From: Peribacillus frigoritolerans
Lineage (GTDB): Bacteria > Bacillota > Bacilli > Bacillales > DSM-1321
Length of the DNA: 64,000 nt
NCBI RefSeq assembly: GCF_001636405.1
Contig: NZ_KV440950.1
Location: 3,638,778-3,702,777 of the forward strand
Direction: 5' to 3'
Under the pieces are notes generated by a model. That model saw nothing but the letters and a program-made list of their open reading frames with translations, had not been told where the DNA came from and searched no databases. A program made the position numbers and the translations under genes. Of the stretch, positions 7,834 through 17,074 are shown one piece after another. The first letter of the stretch is position 1. Each line of letters opens with the position of its first letter.

Positions 7834-7856
7834 ACTGTAATATTAATATTTACAGT
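7834..7856. promoter_or_regulatory. Candidate Rrf2 operator
   Basis: ACTGTAA and TTACAGT form an inverted repeat separated by nine AT bases, directly upstream of the Rrf2 start. Rrf2 proteins typically autoregulate through AT-rich dyads of this size. A related but weaker ACTATAG/CTGTAT pair lies at about 7325-7350, ahead of the IDEAL gene. Confidence 0.5.
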
Positions 7857-8180
7857 TGAAAAAGTCAACTCAAAAACCTCAACTGCTTCCTCCACTATAT
7901 TTGACCGATTTAGTATTGCAGTGAAATCCCCACTTTACGCTTTTAATATTGCCCAAGTTAATGAGCCTTAATGTAAGACTCGGTGATAATATTTAAACCT
8001 TAATTATAGATACACTAAATTGACAACAAATCCATTCTTTCTTCATGAATGTTTTTTTTATTTAAACAAACATTCAAATAAAAAACACCCGATTACTCGG
8101 ATGATTACTTTAATCAATTTTATATTCAATAACTCATTATTGGTTTTGCGCTTAAATAAAAGATTAATAGAAAAGATTTA
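7857..8180. other. Intergenic, one minus-strand terminator
   Basis: AT-rich and gene-free. At 8081-8103 CACCCGA/TCGGATG forms a hairpin followed on the minus strand by six T, a terminator for the small Cys-rich gene at 8181-8312. Nothing else is recognised. Confidence 0.5.
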
Positions 8181-8312
8181 TTACTTTTTACATTTAGATT
8201 TCAATTTGAATTTTGATTCCCATTTGTTGTCTTTAAATTTACATTTGTGTTCAAATTTAAGTTCACATATAGGAAAACACACCTTACATATTTTTACAAT
8301 ATCTTTTATCAT
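8181..8312 (-). CDS. Small Cys- and Lys-rich protein, 43 residues
   Basis: Minus-strand ORF with ATG at 8312 preceded by AAGGAGG nine bases upstream, an excellent ribosome binding site. The product has Cys at positions 9, 12, 16, 24 and 41, beginning MIKDIVKICKVCFPICELKF. About a third of residues are Lys. The CxxC and CxxxC spacing suggests metal or disulfide chemistry, and the high charge a nucleic-acid or surface role. No family is recognised. It has its own terminator at 8081-8103 and lies between the Rrf2 operon and yneF. Confidence 0.6.
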   Translation of the reverse strand: MIKDIVKICKVCFPICELKFEHKCKFKDNKWESKFKLKSKCKK

Positions 8313-8399
8313 TCTAACCACCCTCCTTAATACTGTATATGCATCTTTTGATAGAAAGTGTGGACAAGTATAATTTTTTGGCGTATTTACTTTCCAAAT

Positions 8400-8428
8400 A
8401 AAAAAGCCCTCACATAGATTGAGGACTT
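8400..8428. terminator. Hairpin AAAAGCCCTCA / TGAGGACTT
   Basis: Stem around CATAGAT. On the minus strand it is followed by a T run, so it could act as a second stop downstream of yneF. Confidence 0.5.
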
Positions 8429-8457
8429 ACCTTACCATTTACCATTCCAATTCCAAA

Positions 8458-8502
8458 ACAAAAACCACCTTTTCTGGATCATTCATTCAGAAAAAGTGGC
8501 TT
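8458..8502 (-). terminator. Terminator downstream of yneF
   Basis: CCACCTTTTCTG pairs with CAGAAAAAGTGG (one mismatch) over an 11-base loop. The minus strand continues GGTTTTTGTTTT. Confidence 0.65.
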
Positions 8503-8639
8503 AAGAAACAAAAATGAAAGATAAACCAAAATTTTATATAAAATCGGTAGAAGGATTCAGATTAAATCCATTTCGATATTATATAAAATTTTGCATCCAA
8601 TCTTCCAAGAACATTGATATATCAAGGTTTCATGCTATC

Positions 8640-8855
8640 TTATTTTGTTTGTTGTTTATTCATGGCGCTCATCATTTGATTAATTTTCTTTTGGGATGGT
8701 TTCATACCCATTTGCATCATCATCATTTTCAACATTTGTTCGTTAATTGGCGGATTTTTCTTTAAGTAATCCATCATGTATTTACGAGCGATGAAAAATC
8801 CCAGCACTACTCCAGCAATCAATGCCAGTACGCCAACTAGAATGTAAACCCACAT
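8640..8855 (-). CDS. yneF: YneF family protein (UPF0154)
   Basis: 71-residue single-pass membrane protein. The N-terminal TM segment ([20 protein letters not shown]) and the following [17 protein letters not shown], then the Met-rich [18 protein letters not shown], are the family hallmark. Function unknown. It keeps its B. subtilis position next to sirA and tkt. ATG at 8855 follows AAGGAGG. Confidence 0.92.
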   Translation of the reverse strand: MWVYILVGVLALIAGVVLGFFIARKYMMDYLKKNPPINEQMLKMMMMQMGMKPSQKKINQMMSAMNKQQTK

Positions 8856-8939
8856 ACTATTTCCTCCTTCATGTTGTCTAACATCAGTGTACTAGACCAA
8901 AGGTTATTATACAATACCCGCTACCGAAAAGTCCCCCAT

Positions 8940-9380
8940 TTAGACAAATTTTCTTTCTTTTATCGGTTTTAACCAACCGTATTTTTCATGTTCAAAATCA
9001 ATGGCCAGAAAACTCGCTTCATATTTTCGAATACTTTCAAAGAAAGCCGTTTCCGCTTCATAGTCTCCTTCAGCTTCAAGAGTAATGGAATCATTCTGAA
9101 TGATTAAAACGGCTTTACTTGATCCGTTTGTTTTTTCTAAATAGTATTTTCCATTTTGAGTCCAATAATTCATCTTTTTTTGCAAACGTTGTTCAATAGC
9201 TAACTGCAACTGGATAATCGGGACTTTTTTGGTGACATATTCGATTTGTTTTTGCAAAATACTCTTTAGTCTGCCCCTTGCTTGAATATATTCCAAAAAC
9301 AAATTGAAAAATAGCTTTTCTCTTCCATAATAATGATGGGCAAATTCATCTTCGATTAAATAAATTTGATAGGTTCTCAT
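8940..9380 (-). CDS. sirA: Sporulation inhibitor of replication protein SirA (YneE)
   Basis: 146-residue protein. SirA binds DnaA domain I and blocks new rounds of chromosome replication once Spo0A is active. The N-terminal YQIYLIEDEFAHHYYGRE matches the family start, and length and neighbours (yneF, tkt) agree with B. subtilis. ATG at 9380 follows AGGAGG. No Spo0A box was confirmed by eye in the 250 bases upstream. Confidence 0.88.
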   Translation of the reverse strand: MRTYQIYLIEDEFAHHYYGREKLFFNLFLEYIQARGRLKSILQKQIEYVTKKVPIIQLQLAIEQRLQKKMNYWTQNGKYYLEKTNGSSKAVLIIQNDSITLEAEGDYEAETAFFESIRKYEASFLAIDFEHEKYGWLKPIKERKFV

Positions 9381-9630
9381 CAGCCAATGCCTCCTAGCTT
9401 TCCTATTTTGGTACGAAACATCTAACCACCAGCACCCTGTCCACTATTTTCCACTATTGATGACTTTCCCCTTTAACTGACACATTTAAACGAAATTTAT
9501 TTATTCTCATTATATATTGACAAACAAAAAAGATATGTTGTTTGCTGGAGAAATTTTCTTCTTTTTTTGTCGAATGGAAGATTTCCTTTAGTATAGAAGC
9601 ACATTCAATATATAATAGGATTCTTTTGAT

Positions 9631-9664
9631 AAAAAAACTGACACCAATCTAGTTGGTGTCAGTT
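9631..9664 (-). terminator. Terminator of tkt
   Basis: AACTGACACCAA pairs with TTGGTGTCAGTT around TCTAG. On the minus strand a run of seven T follows. Confidence 0.85.
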
Positions 9665-9675
9665 CCGCATTATTG

Positions 9676-11679
9676 TTATTTAAGCATTTCTTTAACAAGA
9701 GCAACTACATTTTCTACAGTGAAACCGAATTCCTCCATGATTTTACCGCCTGGTGCAGAAGCTCCAAAATGATTGATGGCCAATATTTCACCCTCATCAC
9801 CTGCATAACGATCCCAGCCAAACGGTGAAGCCACTTCGATAGCTAAACGTTTTTTCACTGCCGGATTGATTACGCTTTGTTTATATTCTTTTGATTGAGT
9901 TTCAAATCGGTCCCATGATGGCATGCTGATTACCGCAACATCAATTCCTTCGTTCGCTAAAGCTTCCTGTGCTTCCACAGCCAAGTTCACTTCGGAACCA
10001 GTCGCAAGAAGTAATGCATCGGCTACTTCTTTCTTAGAAGCAGAGATGATGTAAGCACCTTTTGAAACACCTTCATACGCAGTTTCGGAAGTGCCTTTTA
10101 TTGTTGGCAATCCTTGACGAGTCAGTACAAGAGCAGTTGGTTTATTTGTAGACTCCATAGCCACTTTCCAGGCTGCTGCCGTTTCATTGCCATCAGCTGG
10201 ACGGATTACCCCTAGGTTAGGCATTGCGCGCAATGATGCTAATTGTTCGATTGGCTCATGAGTCGGTCCGTCTTCCCCTACAGCAATGCTGTCATGGGTG
10301 AACACATAATTAACAGGCAGTCCCATCAGTGCTGCCATTCTTATGGCAGGACGTAGATAATCAGAGAATACGAAGAATGTTCCTCCATATACTTTTAAGC
10401 CACCATGAAGTGCCATTCCATTTAAAGCCGCACCCATAGCGAATTCACGTACACCGAACCATATATTACGGCCACTGTAATTACCAGGTAATAGATCTGT
10501 CTCACCTTTAATGGCAGTATTATTAGACCCGGCTAAATCCGCAGAACCCCCAATGAAGCTAGGGACCTTTTTGGCGATCGCATTCAGTACTTCCCCACTT
10601 GAAGCACGGGAAGCTAATGTCTTACCTTCTTCATAGACTGGAATTTCCTGATCCCATTCAGCAGGCAGTTCACCTTTAATTGCAAGCTCTAATTGCTGTG
10701 CTAACTCAGGATGTGCTTCTTTGTAATTTTTAAATAATTCATTCCAAGCTTCTTCTTTTTGAGCTCCTGCATCAACAACAGCTTCATTGAAGTGTGAATA
10801 CACTTCTTCAGGTACATGGAAGTCCTCTTCGAATGTCCATTTGTATGCTTCTTTTGTCAATTTAAGCTCATCTGCACCAAGCGGAGCGCCGTGAACGGCA
10901 GATTTACCTGAACGATTTGGTGAACCGTAACCGATAACCGTTTTCACTTCGATTAATGTTGGGCGTGCTTCGTCGGTTTTCGCTTCTTCAATCGCTTTAG
11001 CAATTTCCTGAAGATCATTGCCATCCTCAACGCGGATATATTGCCATCCATAAGATTTGAACCGGTCTGCTACGCTTTCACTAAATGATTGACTTAAGTC
11101 GCCGTCAAGGGAAATATCATTAGAATCATATAAAACAACAAGTCTTCCCAGTTGTAGATGTCCAGCTAATGAAGCGGCTTCTGCAGAAACACCTTCCATT
11201 AAATCTCCATCTCCACAAATGCTATATGTATAATGATCGACCACATTATAAGAATCGCGGTTATAGCTTTCTGCCAAGTGACGTTCTGCCATTGCCATTC
11301 CGACTGCCATTGCGATACCTTGTCCAAGCGGCCCGGTAGTTGCATCCACACCAGCCGTATGTCCGAATTCAGGATGTCCTGGAGTTTTACTGCCCCATTG
11401 ACGGAAGCTTTTCAAATCATCGATAGATAAGCCATAGCCTGATAAATGAAGAAGGCTGTATAACAGCATAGAACCATGTCCAGCTGAAAGAACAAAGCGA
11501 TCTCTATTAAACCAATCTGGATTTTTCGGGTTATGGTTCATATATTGGGTCCATAGTTTATACGCCATTGGCGCTGCACCCATTGGCATACCCGGATGGC
11601 CGGAATTAGCCTTTTCAATTGCATCAATTGATAATGTACGAATCGTATTGATAGAAAGTGCATCTAATTTATCTAACAT
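9676..11679 (-). CDS. tkt: Transketolase
   Basis: 667-residue thiamine-diphosphate enzyme of the non-oxidative pentose phosphate pathway, transferring two-carbon units between ketoses and aldoses. Visible motifs: [16 protein letters not shown] near residues 26-41, the ThDP/Mg motif CGDGDLMEG near 155, the Pyr-domain [17 protein letters not shown] with the catalytic Glu, and [17 protein letters not shown]. Full length for the family. ATG at 11679 with GGAAGGGATG upstream. It occupies its conserved place between ynzC and sirA, with its own terminator. Confidence 0.97.
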   Translation of the reverse strand: MLDKLDALSINTIRTLSIDAIEKANSGHPGMPMGAAPMAYKLWTQYMNHNPKNPDWFNRDRFVLSAGHGSMLLYSLLHLSGYGLSIDDLKSFRQWGSKTPGHPEFGHTAGVDATTGPLGQGIAMAVGMAMAERHLAESYNRDSYNVVDHYTYSICGDGDLMEGVSAEAASLAGHLQLGRLVVLYDSNDISLDGDLSQSFSESVADRFKSYGWQYIRVEDGNDLQEIAKAIEEAKTDEARPTLIEVKTVIGYGSPNRSGKSAVHGAPLGADELKLTKEAYKWTFEEDFHVPEEVYSHFNEAVVDAGAQKEEAWNELFKNYKEAHPELAQQLELAIKGELPAEWDQEIPVYEEGKTLASRASSGEVLNAIAKKVPSFIGGSADLAGSNNTAIKGETDLLPGNYSGRNIWFGVREFAMGAALNGMALHGGLKVYGGTFFVFSDYLRPAIRMAALMGLPVNYVFTHDSIAVGEDGPTHEPIEQLASLRAMPNLGVIRPADGNETAAAWKVAMESTNKPTALVLTRQGLPTIKGTSETAYEGVSKGAYIISASKKEVADALLLATGSEVNLAVEAQEALANEGIDVAVISMPSWDRFETQSKEYKQSVINPAVKKRLAIEVASPFGWDRYAGDEGEILAINHFGASAPGGKIMEEFGFTVENVVALVKEMLK

Positions 11680-11833
11680 ATTGTAAAAACATCCCTTCCT
11701 GTAATGTACCTCTTTATATTATAGTGACAAGCATAATATCACAACTAAAATCACTATTTAATGCCCCAATATTACAATTTTCTAGGAATAAGAAGTCACC
11801 TATTTAGATTAAACTAAATAGGAGAATACATAC

Positions 11834-11917
11834 ATGAATGCACTTTCTTTTTACTCCAAAATGCCAAAGAATCCTCAAATGGAATATTCCATCAGAAGAA
11901 TCCAAGCATTAATGTAA
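11834..11917 (+). CDS. Possible micro-ORF, 27 residues
   Basis: ATG at 11834 has AGGAG nine bases upstream. The product begins MNALSFYSKMPKNPQMEYS and ends RRIQALM. It is divergent from tkt and its last nine bases overlap the 3' end of ynzC on the opposite strand. Amphipathic and basic, no recognised family. It may be translated, or the sequence may be part of the tkt leader on the other strand. Confidence 0.3.
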   Translation: MNALSFYSKMPKNPQMEYSIRRIQALM

Positions 11918-12142
11918 ATTTCGTTTTTCTTTTATATTTTTTATCTTTTGAGGAGTGACGTCATTACCCTCTGGATCCACGACTTTCACATGCTCCAACG
12001 TGTCGGACATGGATTTTCTGAATGTTTCCAAATACTCACTTCTCAATTGGGTTTGCTCTTTCGCTTCAACTTCCGTCAAGCCTTCACCCTTTGCCTTTTT
12101 AGAAAGTTCATTTATACGGGCTATTTTTTCTTTTGATAACAT
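11909..12142 (-). CDS. ynzC: YnzC family protein (DUF896/UPF0291)
   Basis: 77-residue cytoplasmic protein with the two-helix DUF896 pattern: INELSKKAKGEGLTEVEAKE and RSEYLETFRKSMSDTLEHVK, ending in VDPEGNDVTP. In B. subtilis the gene sits in the SOS-induced yneA-yneB-ynzC operon and its role is unknown. Start ATG 12142 with GGAGCG upstream. Position between yneB and tkt is conserved. Confidence 0.93.
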   Translation of the reverse strand: MLSKEKIARINELSKKAKGEGLTEVEAKEQTQLRSEYLETFRKSMSDTLEHVKVVDPEGNDVTPQKIKNIKEKRNLH

Positions 12143-12207
12143 AATTTCGCTCCTTCATAATCTGCGGATATTGTCATGGTATTAAAAAAAAAGCGAAATT
12201 ACAAGTT

Positions 12208-12870
<663 letters not shown>

Positions 12871-12883
12871 CTACCTTTACTAC

Positions 12884-13195
12884 TTACTGCTCACTGGCCA
12901 AATTCTGGACAAGTTCTTCCCCTTTAACAGGTATGACAATGACTTGTCCAGGCTTTATCGAATCCGCGCTGACTCCATTATTCTCTTCTATCCAACCAAT
13001 GAATTCTTTTTTTGTCAAATTTGATTCTTCATATTCTTCGGCAATTCCCCATAGGGTGTCACCCTCGCTTACTTCTATAGAAAGGAAATCCTTTTTTTGA
13101 TCATTGTTCAATGTACAAGAGAATAAAATTGAAAAGATGAATACTGATCCCGCTAATAGAATCGTATAAATATAATTTTTGTATAATTTTTTCAT
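12884..13195 (-). CDS. yneA: Cell division suppressor YneA
   Basis: 103-residue SOS-induced division inhibitor. The N-terminal TM/signal anchor (YIYTILLAGSVFIFSILFSC) is followed by an extracellular LysM domain (VSEGDTLWGIAEEYEE to IKPGQVIVIPV). It delays septation during DNA damage and is removed by extracytoplasmic proteolysis. Divergent from lexA with LexA boxes between the two genes. ATG at 13195 follows GGAGGGATTATT. Confidence 0.93.
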   Translation of the reverse strand: MKKLYKNYIYTILLAGSVFIFSILFSCTLNNDQKKDFLSIEVSEGDTLWGIAEEYEESNLTKKEFIGWIEENNGVSADSIKPGQVIVIPVKGEELVQNLASEQ

Positions 13196-13211
13196 AATAA
13201 TCCCTCCAAAG

Positions 13212-13225
13212 CGAATGTTCGTTCG
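13212..13225. promoter_or_regulatory. LexA (SOS) box 1
   Basis: CGAATGTTCGTTCG, one base off the CGAAC-N4-GTTCG consensus, 17 bases upstream of yneA. Confidence 0.8.
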
Positions 13226-13248
13226 TATGTTATGATCAAATTATAATA

Positions 13249-13262
13249 CGAACGTTTGTTTC
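13249..13262. promoter_or_regulatory. LexA (SOS) box 2
   Basis: CGAACGTTTGTTTC fits the Gram-positive CGAACRNRYGTTYC box closely and lies centrally between yneA and lexA. Confidence 0.88.
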
Positions 13263-13277
13263 AGTCAACAACAAATT

Positions 13278-13291
13278 CGAACTTATGTTTG
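13278..13291. promoter_or_regulatory. LexA (SOS) box 3
   Basis: CGAACTTATGTTTG, close to consensus. It lies about 60 bases upstream of the lexA start, consistent with autoregulation. Confidence 0.85.
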
Positions 13292-13349
13292 TATAGAGAT
13301 GGGGGCCATGCTATAATGTAGCAAAGAACATTGGGGAAGAGGTGCACAA

Positions 13350-13973
13350 ATGACAAAACTATCAAAACGGCAGCAAGATATTCTTGATTTCATTAAAGAA
13401 GAGGTCCGCCAAAAAGGGTATCCGCCTTCCGTACGGGAGATTGGCGAAGCAGTGGGACTTGCATCAAGTTCAACAGTACACGGACATTTATCCCGCTTGG
13501 AAAGTAAAGGCCTTATTAGACGTGACCCAACCAAGCCAAGGGCCATTGAAATAATGAATTTGGAGGAAGCGAACAATATTCCCAAAGTCAATGTCGTGAA
13601 CGTGCCGTTACTTGGAAAAGTAACAGCGGGCATGCCGATAACGGCCATTGAGAACATTGAAGAATACTTTCCGCTTCCCGAAAGCATGGTTCCACATGAT
13701 GACCATGTATTCATGCTGGAAATCATGGGTGAAAGTATGATAGAAGCAGGAATTCATGATGGAGATTATGTCATCGTGAAACAACAAAGCAGTGCCAATA
13801 ATGGAGATATCGTCGTGGCGATGACGGAAGATGATGAAGCCACTGTAAAACGATTCTTTAAGGAACCGGATTACATAAGGCTTCAGCCTGAGAACTCAAA
13901 TATGGAACCAATTATTTTACGAGATGTTTCGATACTTGGAAAAGTAATAGGCTTATATAGACAAATACACTAA
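13350..13973 (+). CDS. lexA: LexA repressor
   Basis: 207-residue SOS repressor-protease. The N-terminal winged helix ([40 protein letters not shown]) is followed by the S24 peptidase domain with the Ala93-Gly94 cleavage site in GKVTAGMP, the nucleophile Ser129 in MGESM and the general base Lys167 in ATVKRF. RecA filaments trigger self-cleavage. ATG at 13350 after GAAGAGGTG. Divergent from yneA with three SOS boxes between. Confidence 0.98.
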   Translation: MTKLSKRQQDILDFIKEEVRQKGYPPSVREIGEAVGLASSSTVHGHLSRLESKGLIRRDPTKPRAIEIMNLEEANNIPKVNVVNVPLLGKVTAGMPITAIENIEEYFPLPESMVPHDDHVFMLEIMGESMIEAGIHDGDYVIVKQQSSANNGDIVVAMTEDDEATVKRFFKEPDYIRLQPENSNMEPIILRDVSILGKVIGLYRQIH

Positions 13974-13996
13974 AAGCGCTTCCCGCGCTTTTTTTG
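13972..13996 (+). terminator. Terminator of lexA
   Basis: AAAGCGC/GCGCTTT with loop TTCCC and seven T. Confidence 0.85.
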
Positions 13997-14117
13997 TTTG
14001 TTTAATTTATGTCCAGAATTCTCTCAATATGCATATGGAAGAGTAGATATTGAAATATTTTTTAATAGAATCTAGTTTCATGCGAATTTAAACATCCTTT
14101 ATAAGGGATGAAAGTTA

Positions 14118-14321
14118 CTATCGCCTTTCTCGTAATATGATACTTTGGAAAAAGCTCATTGAAATAAAAAAAAGAGGATTTAAAATCCCCACTTTAATAA
14201 GGTTTAGACCGACCAAGTCATTCCACTGTTGAATCTGCACTTGTTGACAACCATTTGCAAGTGCAGGGAAAAAAATACATATATTTTTTTCCCCCGATAA
14301 CAAACTTCCAACCATATCCAT
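14118..14321 (-). pseudogene. Possible degenerate LysM-containing remnant
   Basis: The minus-strand frame contains CQQVQIQQWNDLVGLNLIKVG, which resembles the second half of a LysM repeat (pattern TVQQIKQWNGL...IKVGQ), like that of the amidase at 18073-18762. The flanking residues do not make a sensible domain, there is no ribosome binding site, and the expected SGDTL start of LysM is missing. It is probably a decayed cell-wall hydrolase fragment. Chance similarity is possible. Confidence 0.3.
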
Positions 14322-14413
14322 CAGAGACCCATTGAATTAATACTTCAATAAGTAATTACGACCTGGCTGTTTCCATTGGCTGAATTACCATCTCCCTAGT
14401 TACCCCTACCATC

Positions 14414-14446
14414 AAAATAATGCCTCCTCAACTAAGAGAAGGCATT
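14414..14446 (-). terminator. Terminator of the lipase gene
   Basis: AATGCCTCCTC/GAGAAGGCATT stem (one mismatch). T-rich continuation on the minus strand. Confidence 0.7.
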
Positions 14447-14449
14447 TCG

Positions 14450-16042
14450 CTATTTCTCAATATAGACCGAACGAATCAGCGTCCGGGTTCTTTCAGTACC
14501 ATCCACATTTTTTTCCTTAACATCTATTGTTAAATTATAAACACCTGACTTAGGTACTTCTGGAAGGGTGCCAGTAAAATTTTCAGTATCCATTGCCTTA
14601 ATTGAGTTTTTTTCACTAATTTCATTACCGGTTTCATCTATCAGATGAACCAAAAATGTTGTACTGATTGGTCTTTTTTTATCATTCATTGGATTCTTTA
14701 TTAAAAATTTTGCATCTTTTTGCTTAACTTTACCGGCCATACTTATTGTAATGGGATTCTTTTCGTTAAATTGTGCTGTGAACAGGAAGGCGTCTTTTGG
14801 CGATTTAGTCTTCATTCGTACTTTCCAGTCACCAATTTCAAGGTTATTTCTGTAGAATGATTGGATGGTTGCACCATTAAAAAAGGAAGTTTCATTTTTG
14901 GCTGAATGAACCTTTAAGGAAGGTGAATACTTTTTATTGGATGGAGAAATCAATTCAACCTCGACATCATTTGAGGCTGTATATATGCTTATATTACCTG
15001 GGGCAGCTTCATTTACATGGAAGCTTTGTTCGACCCAGACATTTTGTTTCAGGACATCACCCAGAACGGTTTGAGCGAGTGCTGTTGTAATGACATCATC
15101 TTCAACTCGTTCTTTATAATTAACATGATATGCAGGAATCCCAGCGGTGGATGTGCTTTTTAAATAGGGTTCAATTCTTGAAAATACAGCTGAGCCAACT
15201 CGAATATTGTCGTGATCAAAGTTGGGATCCGTAAATAAATGTGTTGCATAGGGTATTTTTGTACTCCATACATTCACCAGTCCATCATTTTCCCCATATG
15301 ATGATAAATATTGTCCCCCCATTGATAAGGCTGATAGTACCGGGCCTCTGTTCATACCTGCCACAGTGAAATACAAGTTTTTACGAGAGTTGATATGGTT
15401 ATCCGTGACAGAACGAAATTCAGCCATTTTACCAACTTGTAAAGAATAAGTTCCCTCATCTTTTTGACCTAATAAGGAACCAAGCCAGCCCGCATACCAG
15501 CTATAAGCCAAATCAGCTAAGTGAGAACCATGATGTGGGGAAGCTAAAGTGATCACCCTTCCAACATATTGGTGTGCTCCATAGTGGACTAGAGCCGCTT
15601 GGGTGTCTGGGCCCCCTTTGCTGTGAGCTATAATATTTACTTTTTTGCCCCCGAAATGGTTACTGATTTCTGAAAGCATTTGAGCTAAAAGCCTTCCATT
15701 GGCATATTGGCTCACTGACCCATTTCCAGCTGAATCATGAAGCTGAACAAAAACCGTTTGGTAGCCAGCTTCATACGCTTTGGTATACATATCATTGACA
15801 CCATGATATTCCGTTTCGCCATACCAGCTGGTTGAACTGCCGTTTTTCCCTTGAACAAACACGATCGGTGGTTTGTTTGTATCAAGATTGGGAGGAATAC
15901 TTCCAAGAAACCAATCCCCTGGACTGAAAGTTTCTGAGGGCGGTTTCAATTTTCCTGCTGAGGAAATGTCTGGCTTTGCCATAAATAATATGGTTAGAAT
16001 GAGGACAAGAAAAACGACATAATTGATTACATTCCTTTTCAA
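14450..16042 (-). CDS. Secreted lipase, alpha/beta-hydrolase family
   Basis: 530-residue exported esterase/lipase. An N-terminal hydrophobic segment (VINYVVFLVLILTILFMAKP) is a signal peptide or anchor. The hydrolase domain spans about residues 55-290, with IVFVQGKNG as the oxyanion-hole strand, the nucleophile Ser141 in AHSKGG, YGENDGLVNV as the likely acid/metal loop, and DHDNI as the probable His region. Residues 310-530 are beta-rich and may be one or two accessory domains. Likely substrate is a glyceride or polyester. The fold is clear, the substrate inferred. Start is TTG 16042 after GGAGGAGATAACCC. Monocistronic. Confidence 0.85.
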   Translation of the reverse strand: MKRNVINYVVFLVLILTILFMAKPDISSAGKLKPPSETFSPGDWFLGSIPPNLDTNKPPIVFVQGKNGSSTSWYGETEYHGVNDMYTKAYEAGYQTVFVQLHDSAGNGSVSQYANGRLLAQMLSEISNHFGGKKVNIIAHSKGGPDTQAALVHYGAHQYVGRVITLASPHHGSHLADLAYSWYAGWLGSLLGQKDEGTYSLQVGKMAEFRSVTDNHINSRKNLYFTVAGMNRGPVLSALSMGGQYLSSYGENDGLVNVWSTKIPYATHLFTDPNFDHDNIRVGSAVFSRIEPYLKSTSTAGIPAYHVNYKERVEDDVITTALAQTVLGDVLKQNVWVEQSFHVNEAAPGNISIYTASNDVEVELISPSNKKYSPSLKVHSAKNETSFFNGATIQSFYRNNLEIGDWKVRMKTKSPKDAFLFTAQFNEKNPITISMAGKVKQKDAKFLIKNPMNDKKRPISTTFLVHLIDETGNEISEKNSIKAMDTENFTGTLPEVPKSGVYNLTIDVKEKNVDGTERTRTLIRSVYIEK

Positions 16043-16715
16043 GGGTTATCTCCTCCAATATCATCTGGAATTTTTTTGAACTCATCCAATTACCAATGCC
16101 CAGCTTCCAAAGCCTTCATTAGTATATAATTGTACTTTTGCATACCATTACCTGCTATCTTCATAAAGATGGGAGAAAAAAACTAGAAGAAGTTTCATTG
16201 ATAATAGAGAAAAAGTATGAAGATTTGCCTTCCATTCATTTATGTATGCGGTCTTTTTCATTTTATGAAGACGTGCTTTGGGGAAAACGGAATGCTGCCA
16301 ATTCACGAAAATAGAGAACAAGCCCTTATCCTGCATAGGATAAGGGCTTGTTCATCCAGATAAACTTTTCCTTCGAATTTGCCATTGTCCATTTGCTCCT
16401 ATTCATGGTGTTCAGAAGTCCGCCCTATACATTAAGTAAATAATTTTCTTTAACAGCAATTGGCTGTCATTATTGGAATCTCAGTAGCAATCGTATATTT
16501 GCACAAGAAGATTGGATTTGTACACCTTTTACTCCATACACGTATTTTACAAATGTTCTAATGTCAGCAGCTCCTATGCAACTTCAAAAGAATTATTTTC
16601 CCTTTCCTCTTTGTTCCCCCCTTTCCATCGTTACTTGAATCTTGTCCTATGGAAGTCAGGATTGTATGGATTCAAATGGCCACTCTGTTGAGGAAATGCT
16701 GGTTCAATTGAAGCT
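16043..16715. other. Gene-poor interval
   Basis: No confident gene. The plus strand is open from about 16120 to 16314 (contains KKLEEVSLIIEKKYEDLPSI) without start or ribosome binding site. It was not recognised and may be a remnant. The 17-base-arm hairpin at 16317-16352 is listed separately. The remaining 360 bases show nothing. Confidence 0.3.
16317..16352. terminator. Symmetric hairpin, possible bidirectional terminator
   Basis: AACAAGCCCTTATCCT pairs perfectly with AGGATAAGGGCTTGTT over a four-base loop. Confidence 0.5.
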
Positions 16716-16940
16716 TTAACTACATTTAAAGTGTAGGTCAGGGTCAAAAAAAATGATATCGTCAATCGAGAATCCTACACATTCAGCAAATAAATAAGCC
16801 TTATCGATTCGCAAAGGAATCTTATATTGCTCATAGTCAATGTAAGTCCTCTTGGCCATCTTCAGCACTTTAGCCATTTCATCTTGAGTTAATCCTTTAT
16901 ACTTCCTGGCTTGTTTAAGTGTGAACTTAACGCTTGTCAT
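16716..16940 (-). CDS. XRE-type helix-turn-helix regulator (Cro-like)
   Basis: 74-residue protein with one HTH_3/XRE domain: LKQARKYKGLTQDEMAKVLKM, then KRTYIDYEQYKI, then a short helix pair. Size and divergent orientation against the S24 repressor at 17075 resemble a phage Cro/CI switch. ATG at 16940 has GGGGGTGA upstream. It probably binds the shared 134-base intergenic region. No phage structural genes are nearby. Confidence 0.8.
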   Translation of the reverse strand: MTSVKFTLKQARKYKGLTQDEMAKVLKMAKRTYIDYEQYKIPLRIDKAYLFAECVGFSIDDIIFFDPDLHFKCS

Positions 16941-17074
16941 ATCTTGTCACCCCCTATCTAAAAAAATAATATCACACTTGAAGTATAGTTACCAACATTT
17001 TTTCGCAAAATTCACGCACTTTTCGTTTACTCACTTTCACTCATAGTGTATATTCAAGTAAGAGGTGAAGAAAT
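16941..17074. promoter_or_regulatory. Shared divergent control region of the XRE/S24 pair
   Basis: AT-rich intergenic region between two divergent regulators. It contains partly repeated CACTTT...TTTACTCACTTTCACTCAT motifs near 17015-17045 and TATAAT-like sequences on both strands, consistent with overlapping promoters and repressor sites. Exact operators cannot be fixed by eye. Confidence 0.4.

Noticed and set aside
13283-13726. 147-codon frame antisense to lexA
   Set aside because: Shadow of the lexA coding strand; no ribosome binding site or recognisable domain.
16120-16314. Plus-strand open frame containing KKLEEVSLIIEKKYEDLP
   Set aside because: No start codon or ribosome binding site and no family recognised; 60 open codons are expected by chance in AT-rich DNA.
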